A DNA stretch of 64,000 nt from Alphaproteobacteria bacterium (GTDB lineage: Bacteria > Pseudomonadota > Alphaproteobacteria > Caulobacterales > Maricaulaceae), in NCBI GenBank assembly GCA_024742735.1, contig JANSXV010000004.1, positions 124,001 through 188,000 of the forward strand. The letters are read 5' to 3'. Positions 46,190 through 56,552 of this stretch are shown here, piece after piece. Each line of letters starts with the position of its first letter. Position 1 is the first letter of the stretch. The notes below the pieces were generated by a model. The model was not told the DNA's origin. It searched no databases and saw only the letters and a list, made by a program, of their open reading frames with translations. Both the position numbers and the translations under genes were made by a program.

Positions 46190-47569
46190 ATGCGAAGCGT
46201 CATCGCCGGACTTACCGTGTTTTTCACCATGGCTTACGCCGCGTTCGCCAATCCTGTGATCCTGTCAGAGATCGGCATGCCTCAGGCCCCAGTGTTTCTC
46301 GCGACCTGCCTGGTGGCCGGACTTGGCTCGATCATTTGTGGTCTGTACGCTCAATCGCCGACTGCGCTTGCGCCAGGGATGGCGTTCAACGCCTTCCTGG
46401 TTCAGTACGCCGCGTCGTCGGGGATGACCTGGTCCGAGCTTCTGGTGGGCGGACTGATCGTCGGCGTCGTGTTCGTTTTGCTAAGCTTCTCCGGCTATCG
46501 CCGTGTGATGATCGACGCCATTCCCCGCCCTCTCCAGATCGGCGTGATTGGTGGAATCGGTTCGCTGCTTGCGGCGCTTGGGCTGAACTTGGGACTGGGG
46601 TCTGACGCAAGTGCGCTTGCTGTCTGGCCATTCGCGCTGGGTATCGCGATCATCGTATTTATGCACTTTACAATCGGCGGTCTCGCTCGCGCCGCCCAAG
46701 CGAAAAGCCAACCGATCGGTGACCTGCTCGACCTGATCTCCAAAACGAGCTTGCTCTCCAGCATCGTGATCGTGTCGCTCGTCCTGCACGCGGTCGGGTC
46801 TGTCGACAGTGACGCGGTTGAAACCGGCCAGTGCCTTTATGTTTGGGCTTGCAACGGATCTCCTTCGTTTTTCGCCGCCGCGGAGGGCGCGTTGTCAAAT
46901 GTCGCCTTGATCCCATTCGTGATTTTCGTGGTCTACATGCTGCTCGCCGATATCGCTGGCACAGCTTATCAGATCCTCCCACCATACGCGGATCGGCGCG
47001 ATGAAAAGATCAATCGCTCCTTCCAGGTGGACTCTTTGGCGAACATCGCGGCGCCCATTCTTGGCACGTCGCCGACTGTCTACTACGCGGAGAACAACGC
47101 TGCGCGAGTGTCCGGGGCCAGCGGCGGTGTCGTCGCTGTTACCGCCGGTATCGGGTTCCTAGCGTTGGCGGCCGTCGGCTTGGTGCTTATCCTCAACGGG
47201 TCGACGATCAGCAATTTCATTCCAACACAGGCCATAGGACCGGCCTTGTTCTCCGTCGGAGCGTTCGTCGTCGCCGCGTCGATCACCAATGTGGCGGATT
47301 TCAGCTTCTCGCCCGGCCCGACGCCAGCGGACGAAGAGGGCGCGTTCTACGCGCCGGAAACCCAGCTGGCCGCCGCGATCTCGATTATCCTGACTCCCAC
47401 AGCTGGCCTAGAGTGGGGATTGGCTTCGGGTCTTCTGGCCTACTACGCCTACTTCATTTTTGTGCCTGAAAGTCAGCGCGAGCCGGCGCCGAACCAAGGC
47501 GCATTAAACATTTTCGCTGTGTTCGCGCTTATCGCGATCGCGGTGCAGTTCATGCTTTCATCGGGGTGA
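46190..47569 (+). CDS. NCS2/AzgA-type purine permease
   Basis: 459 residues with about 12-14 hydrophobic segments. Early motifs match AzgA: GLTVFFTMAYAAFANP and ALAPGMAFNAF. Later, PILGTSPTVYYAENNAARV holds the conserved substrate loop. It is likely an adenine/guanine/hypoxanthine symporter of the inner membrane. The N-terminus is short compared with AzgA proteins, which usually have about 15 more residues. Its base composition is less GC-rich than flanking core genes. It is divergent from the LOG gene. Confidence 0.87.
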   Translation: MRSVIAGLTVFFTMAYAAFANPVILSEIGMPQAPVFLATCLVAGLGSIICGLYAQSPTALAPGMAFNAFLVQYAASSGMTWSELLVGGLIVGVVFVLLSFSGYRRVMIDAIPRPLQIGVIGGIGSLLAALGLNLGLGSDASALAVWPFALGIAIIVFMHFTIGGLARAAQAKSQPIGDLLDLISKTSLLSSIVIVSLVLHAVGSVDSDAVETGQCLYVWACNGSPSFFAAAEGALSNVALIPFVIFVVYMLLADIAGTAYQILPPYADRRDEKINRSFQVDSLANIAAPILGTSPTVYYAENNAARVSGASGGVVAVTAGIGFLALAAVGLVLILNGSTISNFIPTQAIGPALFSVGAFVVAASITNVADFSFSPGPTPADEEGAFYAPETQLAAAISIILTPTAGLEWGLASGLLAYYAYFIFVPESQREPAPNQGALNIFAVFALIAIAVQFMLSSG

Positions 47570-48319
47570 AGGCCCCTCGCCATATCTGACGAAGGCCAGA
47601 TACAGCCCGTCGGGTGGGGCGACCGGCCCGCAACGGGTGCGGTCGGCGGCGTCCAGCGCCGCCTTGAAGTCCGCCGGGCTCCACTTGCTCAGACCCACCT
47701 CCACCAGCGAGCCGACGATGGAGCGCACCTGTCGATGCAGGAAGCTGATCGCCTCCACCGTCACCTGGATTTCTCCGCCGGGCAGCGCGATGACCGCGGC
47801 CTTGTCCAGCGACTTCACCGGTGAGTCCGCCTGACACTGGGCGTCGCGGAAGGTGGTGAAATCATGGGTCCCGATCAGCGTCTGGGCGGCTTCATGCATG
47901 GCGTCGTGGTCCAGGGCCTTGGGGATGCGCCAGGCCTTGCCGCGCTCCAGCGCCAGGGGCGCGCGCCTTGCGATGATCCGGTAGACATAGCCGCGCTTCA
48001 CCGCGGAAAACCGGGCGTGGAAATCGTCGCTGACCCTTTCGGCCTCCAGGACCGCGATCGGGTTAGGTTTGAGGTGATAGTTCAGCGCGTCGCGCACCCT
48101 GTCGGCGGGCAGGTCCTTCGCAAGATCGAGATGGGCCGCCATGGCGTAGGCGTGGACCCCGGAATCGGTTCGCCCCGCGCCGTAGAGCTCGCCGGCGTCC
48201 GGGTCGAGCTTGCGGGCGGCGTGCTCCAGCGCCGCCTGAACGCTTGGCCCGTTATCCTGGCGCTGCCAGCCTACGAAGGGGCCGCCGTCATATTCGATGG
48301 TGAGGTGATAGCGGGGCAT
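47558..48319 (-). CDS. truA: tRNA pseudouridine(38-40) synthase
   Basis: 253 residues. It modifies uridines 38-40 of the tRNA anticodon stem. The catalytic Asp is in GAGRTDSGVHA (near 52), and FVGWQRQ is at the N-terminus. It lies 5 bp downstream of fmt, and its 3' end overlaps the permease gene by 12 bp in convergent orientation. Confidence 0.96.
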   Translation of the reverse strand: MPRYHLTIEYDGGPFVGWQRQDNGPSVQAALEHAARKLDPDAGELYGAGRTDSGVHAYAMAAHLDLAKDLPADRVRDALNYHLKPNPIAVLEAERVSDDFHARFSAVKRGYVYRIIARRAPLALERGKAWRIPKALDHDAMHEAAQTLIGTHDFTTFRDAQCQADSPVKSLDKAAVIALPGGEIQVTVEAISFLHRQVRSIVGSLVEVGLSKWSPADFKAALDAADRTRCGPVAPPDGLYLAFVRYGEGPSPR

Positions 48320-48324
48320 GGGGT

Positions 48325-49254
48325 TTAGGTCACCACCGTTCCCGCCGCCAGCGCGTTGCCGCGCACGAATTCCGCCCCGTCGACCACGCCTTTGCCTTCG
48401 CGCTGGACCCGGGTCAGGCGCACCGCGCCCCGCCCACAGGCGATGAGGAGTTCGTCATCCAGCGCCTCGCCAGGCTCGCCGTCGCCGCGTTCGGGCACGG
48501 CGAAGTGGACCTTCACGCGGACCGGCTTGTCGCCCGGGATCTCGAAATAGGCGCCGGGAAAGGGCGACAGGCCGCGGATCTGGTCCGCGACTTCACCGGC
48601 CGGCTTGGTCCAGTCTATACGCCGGTCGTCAGCGGTGATTTTCTTGGCGTAGGTGACGCCGTCTTCGCTTTGAGGCTGGGCCGTGAGCGATCCCCGCTCC
48701 AGCGCGGCCAGCGTGCGCGGCCACAGCAGGGCGCCCGTGGTCATCAGACGATCGTGCAGGCTGCCGGCCGTATCGGTTTCCGCAATGGGCACGATCTCGC
48801 TCATCAGGACCGGGCCAGTGTCGAGCCCCTCCTCCATCTGCATGATCTGCACGCCGGTCACCTCGTCGCCGGCCATGATGGCGCGCTGGATCGGCGCAGC
48901 GCCCCGCCAGCGGGGCAGAAGCGAGGCGTGAAGATTCAGGCAGCCCAACTCCGGCGCCTCCAGCGCCCGCAGCGGCAGGATCTGGCCATAGGCGACGACA
49001 CACGCGGCATCCAGATCGAGCGCCTCGAACGCTTCCAGAACCGCCTCATCGCGGAATTTCTCCGGCGTGAAGACCGGCAGGCCGAACTGCTCGGCAAGCT
49101 GATGGACGGGCGTCTTCATCTCCGCCTGGCCGCGCCCGCGCCGGCGCGGCGGCTGGGTGTAGACCGCAGCCACCTCATGGCCGGCGCCGACGATCTCGGC
49201 CAGGCTCGCGGCGGCGAAATCGGGCGTGCCCATGAAAGCAAGGCGCAAGGTCAT
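48325..49254 (-). CDS. fmt: Methionyl-tRNA formyltransferase
   Basis: 309 residues. It formylates initiator Met-t[14 protein letters not shown] is near the N-terminus, and [20 protein letters not shown] holds the catalytic Asn-His block (about 105-125). It is an operon with truA. The usual neighbour def (peptide deformylase) is absent: the upstream gene is an SDR. Confidence 0.96.
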   Translation of the reverse strand: MTLRLAFMGTPDFAAASLAEIVGAGHEVAAVYTQPPRRRGRGQAEMKTPVHQLAEQFGLPVFTPEKFRDEAVLEAFEALDLDAACVVAYGQILPLRALEAPELGCLNLHASLLPRWRGAAPIQRAIMAGDEVTGVQIMQMEEGLDTGPVLMSEIVPIAETDTAGSLHDRLMTTGALLWPRTLAALERGSLTAQPQSEDGVTYAKKITADDRRIDWTKPAGEVADQIRGLSPFPGAYFEIPGDKPVRVKVHFAVPERGDGEPGEALDDELLIACGRGAVRLTRVQREGKGVVDGAEFVRGNALAAGTVVT

Positions 49255-49323
49255 GACGGCTCCGGCGAAGGTGTGATGGTCGACGCCCCCGCACCTAGAC
49301 CGAAGCGGGCCCGATTTGAAGCC

Positions 49324-50283
49324 TTACGCCGCCTTCAGGCCGGTGATCTCCTCACTCAGGGCCCAGAGCCGCTCGGCTGTCTCGTGATTGCGCACGTGGG
49401 CCTGGACGCCGTGAAACGCCCCTTCAGGCGGGTTGGGGGCGGCGATGTTGCAATCCTCGCAATACACCCCGCCGCGATCCTCCAGCAAAGGCGAGGTGGC
49501 CGCCCAGAGCGTCGTGGAGGCGCCCTGCTCGGGCGTTTTGAACGCCTCGTTCAGGGTTCCCGCCTCATCCATCCAGCCCATGGCGATCATCTCCTCGCGG
49601 TCCATGTCGCGCTGCAGGTCCGTCATGATGCCGCCGGGATGGACCGAATAGGCCTTGAGGCCGCGCGCCTCGAAACGAGTGTTCAGACCCAAAGCGAACA
49701 GGGCGTTGGCGCTCTTGGCCCGTCCATAGGCGACCCATTTGTGGTACTCGCCGGCTTCAAAGTTCCAGTCATCCAGTTCCACGTCGCATATGCGATGGGC
49801 GAGCGAAGACAGGGCGACCACGCGCGCGCCGGGGCGCTTCAGGAGCAGGTCTGACAGATGCGCGAACAGCGCGAAATGGCCCAGATGGTTCGTGGCGAAC
49901 TGGCTCTCCCAGCCTTTCGAATTGCGGCGCAAGGGCGTCGCCATGACGCCGGCGTTGTTGATCAGCAGATCAATGCCTTCGCCCGTCAGCGCCCGGATCG
50001 CCTTCGCCCCTTCGGCGACAGAGTCCGGCTCGAACAGATCCAGCGTCACGGTCTGCACGTCCAACCCGGCCAGCGCGGCTTCAGCCTTCTCCGGCGAGCG
50101 CACCGGCGCGATCACCCGCGCGCCTGCGCCGGACAGCGCCTTGACCGCCTCCAGCCCGATGCCGGCGTATCCGCCCGTAAAGACCACGGTCTTGCCCCCA
50201 AGATCCGCCGCCGCGGCGACCTCGGCGGCGGTGGACCGCTTGTGGAACGGGCTGTCGACGGGCGTCTGACGGGGGTCGGTCAT
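49324..50283 (-). CDS. Short-chain dehydrogenase/reductase
   Basis: 319 residues. Rossmann TGGYAGIGLEAV (about 35-46), NNAGV and the catalytic YGRAKSAN (Tyr, Lys) are present. It resembles retinol dehydrogenase/WW-oxidoreductase-type SDRs. Substrate unknown. Separated by 69 bp from fmt, so not certainly co-transcribed. Confidence 0.88.
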   Translation of the reverse strand: MTDPRQTPVDSPFHKRSTAAEVAAAADLGGKTVVFTGGYAGIGLEAVKALSGAGARVIAPVRSPEKAEAALAGLDVQTVTLDLFEPDSVAEGAKAIRALTGEGIDLLINNAGVMATPLRRNSKGWESQFATNHLGHFALFAHLSDLLLKRPGARVVALSSLAHRICDVELDDWNFEAGEYHKWVAYGRAKSANALFALGLNTRFEARGLKAYSVHPGGIMTDLQRDMDREEMIAMGWMDEAGTLNEAFKTPEQGASTTLWAATSPLLEDRGGVYCEDCNIAAPNPPEGAFHGVQAHVRNHETAERLWALSEEITGLKAA

Positions 50284-50408
50284 GAAGAACTCCTTGGGTG
50301 CGGAGCGGGAGCGTCGCGCGGAAACCGGGTCCTGACCACCCCCGTCATGAGGAGGTGCACGACGGCGCGGGAAGTGTGCTAGCGTTTCACCATCGAGGGA
50401 GGACGCCC

Positions 50409-50861
50409 ATGCGACTGATCGCGCTGCTGCTTGGACTGGTCTTTTTGACCGCCTGTGAGGCGACCGGCCCGGAACCGGTCGAGCCGGACCCGCCCTATGA
50501 CGGCCCGGTCGATGTGAACGGCGACCCGATCACGCCGCGCGCCGAAGTCGCGCTGGGCGAGGCATGCGGCGGCATGATGGGGCTGCGCTGTCAGGGCGCG
50601 GACACCAACGCGACCTTCTGTAATTACGAGCCCGCCGATATCTGCGGCGCGGCCGACGCCATGGGCCGGTGCACCATCGTGCCCGTGGCCTGTCCGAGGC
50701 ACATTCGGCCTGTGTGCGGCTGTGACGGCGAAACCTACGCCAATGAATGCCTCGCGCGCGCGGCAGGAACCGGCATCATCGCCCACACTGCCTGCGAAGA
50801 CCGCGCGGCCCAGAGCGGCTTCATCGGCTCGGTCGAGCCGACCTGGCCGCCGCAGGAGTGA
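50409..50861 (+). CDS. Kazal-domain lipoprotein (putative serine protease inhibitor)
   Basis: 150 residues. Signal peptide with lipobox FLTAC (Cys about 16). Near the C-terminus the Kazal signature CPRHIRPVCGCDGETYANEC is followed by AGTGIIAHTAC, six Cys in all. A second Cys-rich stretch (CGGMMGLRC...CNYEPADIC) precedes it. Kazal domains inhibit serine proteases by a substrate-like loop; bacterial lipoproteins of this type are rarely studied. It may protect the cell from its own or foreign exported proteases. Convergent with the gene at 50871. Confidence 0.82.
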   Translation: MRLIALLLGLVFLTACEATGPEPVEPDPPYDGPVDVNGDPITPRAEVALGEACGGMMGLRCQGADTNATFCNYEPADICGAADAMGRCTIVPVACPRHIRPVCGCDGETYANECLARAAGTGIIAHTACEDRAAQSGFIGSVEPTWPPQE

Positions 50862-50870
50862 TTGGTCGCT

Positions 50871-51329
50871 TTATCCCGCACTCTGCTGGAACCAGCCCTC
50901 GAACATGGGCGCCACATGGTCTGAATAGAAAAGCGCTTCGGGCGTATCCCGGCGCACGGCGGCATTGGCGTTGATATAGGCGGAGAAGGAGTCACTCCTG
51001 ACGCTCGGCGAGCCGAACGCTGCTTCGAATGCCTCATCCAGGCCATCGACCTCGGACGCGTCGACCAGCACCCAGATATGGGAGAGCCGGCCATCGGCGA
51101 ACACGAATTCCGAACGGCGCGGCGCGCCGCCATACTCGAACCCATCGCAATCGATCTGCACATGGCTATCCTGGGCCAGGGGAAGGGTTTCCGGATCCAG
51201 AACGCGCCGTTCGGCGACTTCGCAAAGGCCTTCAATGGCTGAAGCATTCGCGGCCTCGTCACCGCCAAGCATGACCTGTTCGGGCAAAGCGGTGACGGAC
51301 AGCAGGGTTGAGAGTGCGGCGATCAGCAT
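50871..51329 (-). CDS. Hypothetical exported protein
   Basis: 152 residues with an N-terminal hydrophobic signal (MLIAALSTLLSVTALP). The mature part is acidic and has two Cys that may form a disulfide. No motif was recognised. Convergent with the Kazal lipoprotein gene 10 bp away. Confidence 0.65.
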   Translation of the reverse strand: MLIAALSTLLSVTALPEQVMLGGDEAANASAIEGLCEVAERRVLDPETLPLAQDSHVQIDCDGFEYGGAPRRSEFVFADGRLSHIWVLVDASEVDGLDEAFEAAFGSPSVRSDSFSAYINANAAVRRDTPEALFYSDHVAPMFEGWFQQSAG

Positions 51330-51428
51330 GGGAAGCCTCCTTGTTTCCCATTCGATGCCGCTGGCGGGCCGTTCGGATGCAGGCGGCTACAGACGCCCCA
51401 GATTGCCCAGGACTCCTGCAGACAGCCG

Positions 51429-53123
51429 CTAATCCGCCCGCCAGACCACCTCGCCGTCCACGATTGTCATGACCGGGCGGGCCTGGCGCAGCTCCAGATC
51501 TGGAACCGTCATCAGGTCGCGGTCAAAGACCGAGAAGTCGGCGATCTTGCCGGCTTCGATCGTGCCCAGCTCGTCCTCGCGGAAGGTGGCGTAGGCCGGC
51601 CAGAGCGTGAACAGCTTCAGCGCCGTCTGCCGATCCAGCGCCTGATCGAGATTCCAGCCCTCCCCGGCGAAGCCGTTCAGGTCACGGCGCACCGCGGCGG
51701 CGTAGAACTCGATGCGCGCTTCACCACGTTCCACCGGCGCGTCCGAGCCGCCCGCGATGAGGGCGCCGCTCTCGATCAGGGAGCGCCAGGCATAGGCGCC
51801 TTCCAGCCTTTGCAGGCCGATGCGGGACGGCGCGAAGTGCAGATCGCCGATGGCGTGGCTGGGCTGCATGGAGGCGATGACGTCCATCTCGCCGAAGCGC
51901 GGGATGTCAGCCGGGTTCAGCACCTGGGCGTGCTCCACACGCCAGCGCGGATCCGCCTGGGCCCGCTCGGCTTCGGGCACGGCCTCGAAGCTGGCCTCCG
52001 TCCAGTCCAGAAGGCGGCGGTTGCCGGCGTCCCCGATGGCGTGGACAGCGAGCTGAACGCCGTCGGCCAGCGCGGCCCGCATCATCTCGATCGAATTCGG
52101 CCGCTCGGCCAGGAACAGGCCGTCATTGCCCGGCGCATCGTCATAAGGCTGCAGAAGCGCCGCCCCGCGCGAGCCCAGCGCGCCGTCCATGTAGAACTTC
52201 ACGCCCGGCGTGCGCACGCGCTCGCTCAGAGCCTCCGTTCCGACCATGGCGGCGGCCTCGGCGTAGTCTTCCGGATTCACATAGTTCGCGATGCGCACCG
52301 GCAGGCGGCCGGCCTCGGCCAGCTCTTCCATGAGCGCGACATCCTCGAACGCCACGCTCATATTGTGCACGCCGGTCCAGCCTGACGCCGCCAGGGTCTC
52401 AGCGCCCAGCTCATACAACGCCAGGCGCTCCTCCCGTGTCGGCGAAGGCTGCAGCGCGGCGAACGGCGCCATGGCGATGTCGATCATCATGCCGGTCGCC
52501 GCGCCGTCATCGCCGCGCAGGATGGCGCCGCCGGCGGGATCAGGTGTCTCGGCGGTGATCCCGACCGCCTCCATGGCGGCGGTGTTGGCGACCAGGGCGT
52601 GGCCGTCGGCGCGCACCAGAACGACCGGGCGTTCAGCGTCCACCGCGTCCAGATCGGCTGCGGTCGGGAAGCGGTTCTCCGGCCAGTGGGTCTCGATCCA
52701 TCCACGCCCGGTGATGATCGAGGCGGTCGCGTCCTCCGCCGCACCGGCGACGGCGGCCTGCAGCTCGGTGATGGAGCGCACGCCTTCGAGATTCAGATTG
52801 CGTTCGCGCTCGCCCACGCCGCGCACATGGGCGTGGCTGTCGGTGAAACCGGGAAACATTGTTGCGCCGTTCAGATCGACCCGCTCCGTGTCGGGCCCGA
52901 TCAGCGTTTCAGCCTCAACCGCCGCTCCGGCGAACACGATGCGCCCGTCGTCGACCGCGACCAGTTCCACGGTCGGGGTCGCCTCGACGCCGGTGTAGAT
53001 CGTCCCGCCAGTGAAAACCCGGTCGGCGTAATCCGGCTCTGGCGCAGGCGCCGCCTCCGGCTCTGAGGAACAAGCGGCGAGGGCGACGGCGGCGAGGCTG
53101 AACGAAAGACAAGCGAAACGCAT
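51429..53123 (-). CDS. Exported amidohydrolase (YtcJ-type) lipoprotein
   Basis: 564 residues. The signal peptide has lipobox VALAACSS (Cys about 18). The amidohydrolase fold has GFTDSHAHVRG (metal site), WRVEHAQVL (His metal ligand) and GGSDAPVERGE (Asp). YtcJ/amidohydrolase 3 enzymes hydrolyse amide or imide bonds in diverse substrates. It is likely periplasmic or outer-membrane attached. Substrate unknown. Confidence 0.88.
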   Translation of the reverse strand: MRFACLSFSLAAVALAACSSEPEAAPAPEPDYADRVFTGGTIYTGVEATPTVELVAVDDGRIVFAGAAVEAETLIGPDTERVDLNGATMFPGFTDSHAHVRGVGERERNLNLEGVRSITELQAAVAGAAEDATASIITGRGWIETHWPENRFPTAADLDAVDAERPVVLVRADGHALVANTAAMEAVGITAETPDPAGGAILRGDDGAATGMMIDIAMAPFAALQPSPTREERLALYELGAETLAASGWTGVHNMSVAFEDVALMEELAEAGRLPVRIANYVNPEDYAEAAAMVGTEALSERVRTPGVKFYMDGALGSRGAALLQPYDDAPGNDGLFLAERPNSIEMMRAALADGVQLAVHAIGDAGNRRLLDWTEASFEAVPEAERAQADPRWRVEHAQVLNPADIPRFGEMDVIASMQPSHAIGDLHFAPSRIGLQRLEGAYAWRSLIESGALIAGGSDAPVERGEARIEFYAAAVRRDLNGFAGEGWNLDQALDRQTALKLFTLWPAYATFREDELGTIEAGKIADFSVFDRDLMTVPDLELRQARPVMTIVDGEVVWRAD

Positions 53124-53446
53124 GAAGAGTCCCCGAAAATCTGACTGCGGGGAAGCTAGCGGGGTCGCGTGAGCTTGTCATGGGCCGGCGCGTCCGCAAG
53201 GACGTCCCGCCCCAAAAGCGCCGCCAAGCTGACAGGTCTCGTCAGTGGCGCAGCCAGGTGATCGGCCGCATTCTCGGATCATCGCAGAGCCAGGGCGGAG
53301 CGCGGAGAAGGTCCTCCCCTCCTTCACCCGGCCGCCGCCGACGCTTTTGCGAGCCTGGTCCCGGGCGGGCTGATGGGGACGCCCGAACCCTCCGCGCTCC
53401 GGCCGCCCTCCCCTGAGGGCTGGAGCGCGGGGGACTTCGGCCTGGC
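53124..53446. other. Intergenic region with GC-rich hairpin
   Basis: 323 bp between aguB and the amidohydrolase gene, both on the minus strand. A perfect CCGCGCTCC/GGAGCGCGG repeat with an inner GCCCT/AGGGC pair (53392-53430) would form a strong stem, but no T-run follows. No gene was recognised. Confidence 0.5.
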
Positions 53447-54289
<843 letters not shown>

Positions 54290-54298
54290 ATCGGTCCT

Positions 54299-55486
54299 CT
54301 ATCCGCGCATCCGGGCCAGCGTATCCTGGATAAAGGGGGCGTCGCCGGTTCCATAGCGCAGCTCCACCGCCGTGGGCCAGAGCATGCGGGTGAGCCCCAG
54401 ATCGGTATTCCACAGCGCCACGAACGCGAAGCCGGTTTCCGGGTCCAGCACGATCTGGGAGCCATAACCGGCGAGCGCGCCGCCATGGGCGATCAGCGTC
54501 GTTTCGCCTGCCCAGTCATAGACCCGCCAGCCCAGGCCATACCAGCTCTCGCGCACCCGGTTGATCCGGCGCAGGCTACGGGTTTCCCGCAGGGTTTCGG
54601 TGTAGGGACTGAAAGCGGCCTGACGCACCGCCGGGTCGATCCCGTTCTCGGTGTCCAGAAGCGCGCTCGCCCAGGCGATCATGTCATTCAGGCTGACCGA
54701 CAGGCTGGCCGCCGAGGGCATGGAATCATAGCGCGACTCAGCGGCGCCGAGGCGGCCGAACCGTCCGATATGAGGCCGCGCCCAGCTTGGCGCGGCTTCC
54801 AGATGGCCCGCGCCGAAACCGGCGCCGGTCAGGCCGAACGGCTCCAACAAGCGCTCGGCCGCGACCTCTTCAAAGGGCCGCCCCGTGGCCTGGACCACCA
54901 GGTCCTCGACAGCCGCGAAGGCGACATTCTGATAGGTGTAGCAATCACCCAGACCGCAAATCAGGCTTACGTCGGCCAGCTGCTCGCGCACGGTCTTAAC
55001 CGGGCGTCCCGCCTCGATCAGATTGTCATAGGCGTTCGGCGGCAAGCCTGTGCGATGGCTGGCCAGATCGCGCCAGGTCGGCTGGCGGGGACCTTGCAGA
55101 TCGATGATCTCGCGCGGCGCGGGCAGGTCCAGCTCGATCGTTCCGTCCGCCTCCAGCATGGCCAGGAGCGTGCCAGTGAAGGTCTTGGTCACTGAAGCGG
55201 CGCGGAAGAGCGTGTCTTCGGTGATCGGCTCGCCCGATCCGCGCGCGGTCTCCCCGGAGACATGGGTCAGCACGACCTCGCCATTATCGATGATCGCCAC
55301 CGCCAGTCCCACGCTGCGCGGATGGTCGGCGACGACCTGCAGCTGCTCGCGGAAAGCGGAGATCCAGGGCGGCTCGGCGGCGATGGTGAAGCTCTCTGCT
55401 TCCTCCGTGGGCGCTCCGACCTCGACGGGCGCCCCTTCTGCGTCCTGGGCGAAAATCGCGGCGGCGGCGAGCAGGGCTTCGATCAT
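54299..55486 (-). CDS. Exported class C beta-lactamase-like serine hydrolase
   Basis: 395 residues with an N-terminal signal (MIEALLAAAAIFAQDA). The SxxK nucleophile motif is in RAASVTKTF (about 95), and YTYQN is the Tyr-x-Asn. This family includes class C beta-lactamases, esterases and D-peptidases. It lies between aguA and aguB, 9-10 bp from each, so all three are co-transcribed. A link to polyamine metabolism is not known. Confidence 0.87.
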   Translation of the reverse strand: MIEALLAAAAIFAQDAEGAPVEVGAPTEEAESFTIAAEPPWISAFREQLQVVADHPRSVGLAVAIIDNGEVVLTHVSGETARGSGEPITEDTLFRAASVTKTFTGTLLAMLEADGTIELDLPAPREIIDLQGPRQPTWRDLASHRTGLPPNAYDNLIEAGRPVKTVREQLADVSLICGLGDCYTYQNVAFAAVEDLVVQATGRPFEEVAAERLLEPFGLTGAGFGAGHLEAAPSWARPHIGRFGRLGAAESRYDSMPSAASLSVSLNDMIAWASALLDTENGIDPAVRQAAFSPYTETLRETRSLRRINRVRESWYGLGWRVYDWAGETTLIAHGGALAGYGSQIVLDPETGFAFVALWNTDLGLTRMLWPTAVELRYGTGDAPFIQDTLARMRG

Positions 55487-55496
55487 GGCGCGGTCC

Positions 55497-56492
55497 TCAC
55501 ACGGCGGGCTGGTTGCAGGTCACGCAATGGAACGACCCGCCGCCTGTAAGGATAGCGTTTGACTCGCGCGCGACCACGCGCCGGCCGGGAAACGCGCCCT
55601 GCAGCGCCCGCCCGGCGTCTTTGGCCAGGGTGTTATAGCCCGGCATCACAACGGTCTTCGGGCCGACGATCCAGTTCATGTGGGAGGCCGCCGCCGGTCC
55701 GCCGTCATGGCCTTCCACAAAGCCCGGCGACGGAATGGTGAGGACCTTTAGGCGGCGGCCCTGCGCATCGGTCGCGCGCTCCAGCTCGCGCCGGATCTGG
55801 ATCAGGATCTTCGCGTTGGGATCATCCGGACCGCTGGGCGCCTGACAGACCACGACGCCGGGCGCGGCGAAGCGGGCGATATTGTCCACATGGCCGTCGG
55901 TATGATCGCCGATCAGGCCCTCTTCCAGCCAGATCACCCGGGTGACGCCGAACAGGGCTTCAGCGCGCGCCTCGAAATCGGCCTCGGTGAAGGCGCGGTT
56001 GCGGTTGGCGTTGAGCACGCACTGGCGCGTGGTGATCAGCGTGCCCTGCCCGTCGAACTCCAGCGCCCCGCCCTCGCAGGTGAAATCGGCATGGACGAGA
56101 TCGGCCCCGGCTTCCTTCGCGATGCGCGCGCCGAGGGTCTGGTCGCCGGCAAGCTCATACTTGCCGCCCCAGCCGTTGAACTTCATGCGCACGGCTGTCA
56201 GGCCGCCCTCGCCCGTTACGAAGACCGGCCCGGTGTCACGCGCCCAGACATCGCCATAGGGCTCGCGGATCACCCTGACCTTGCCGGCCATCCGGCGGCG
56301 GGCGTCGGCTTCGGCTTCGGCGGTGGCGGCGTAGACGGTGACCGGTGCGCCGGCGGCGCTCAGAAAGGCCGCGAATTCGGCGCGCGCAGGGTCAAGGTCC
56401 TCCTCCCACAGGTCGGCTGCAGCCGGCCAGCAGGTATGGATGACCGTTTGAGGTTCGGTTTCGTGAGGGACGCGAAGCATGGGCGTTGTCAT
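55497..56492 (-). CDS. aguA: Agmatine deiminase
   Basis: 331 residues. It converts agmatine to N-carbamoylputrescine, the substrate of aguB. GPVFV and the YGDVWARDTGP block, GDHTDGHVDN (catalytic His) and GGGSFHCVTCNQP (nucleophile Cys) fit the family. ATG at 56492 is used; 56504 and 56480 are alternatives. First gene of the operon. Confidence 0.93.
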   Translation of the reverse strand: MTTPMLRVPHETEPQTVIHTCWPAAADLWEEDLDPARAEFAAFLSAAGAPVTVYAATAEAEADARRRMAGKVRVIREPYGDVWARDTGPVFVTGEGGLTAVRMKFNGWGGKYELAGDQTLGARIAKEAGADLVHADFTCEGGALEFDGQGTLITTRQCVLNANRNRAFTEADFEARAEALFGVTRVIWLEEGLIGDHTDGHVDNIARFAAPGVVVCQAPSGPDDPNAKILIQIRRELERATDAQGRRLKVLTIPSPGFVEGHDGGPAAASHMNWIVGPKTVVMPGYNTLAKDAGRALQGAFPGRRVVARESNAILTGGGSFHCVTCNQPAV

Positions 56493-56552
56493 GCTCAGCG
56501 CCATACCATGGCACCGAGCCCGGCGCATCCGCCCATCGCCGTGACCAAGGCC

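Noticed and set aside
53392-53430. Hairpin as a Rho-independent terminator of the amidohydrolase gene
   Set aside because: Strong stem but no T-run on either strand; kept only as a structural note.
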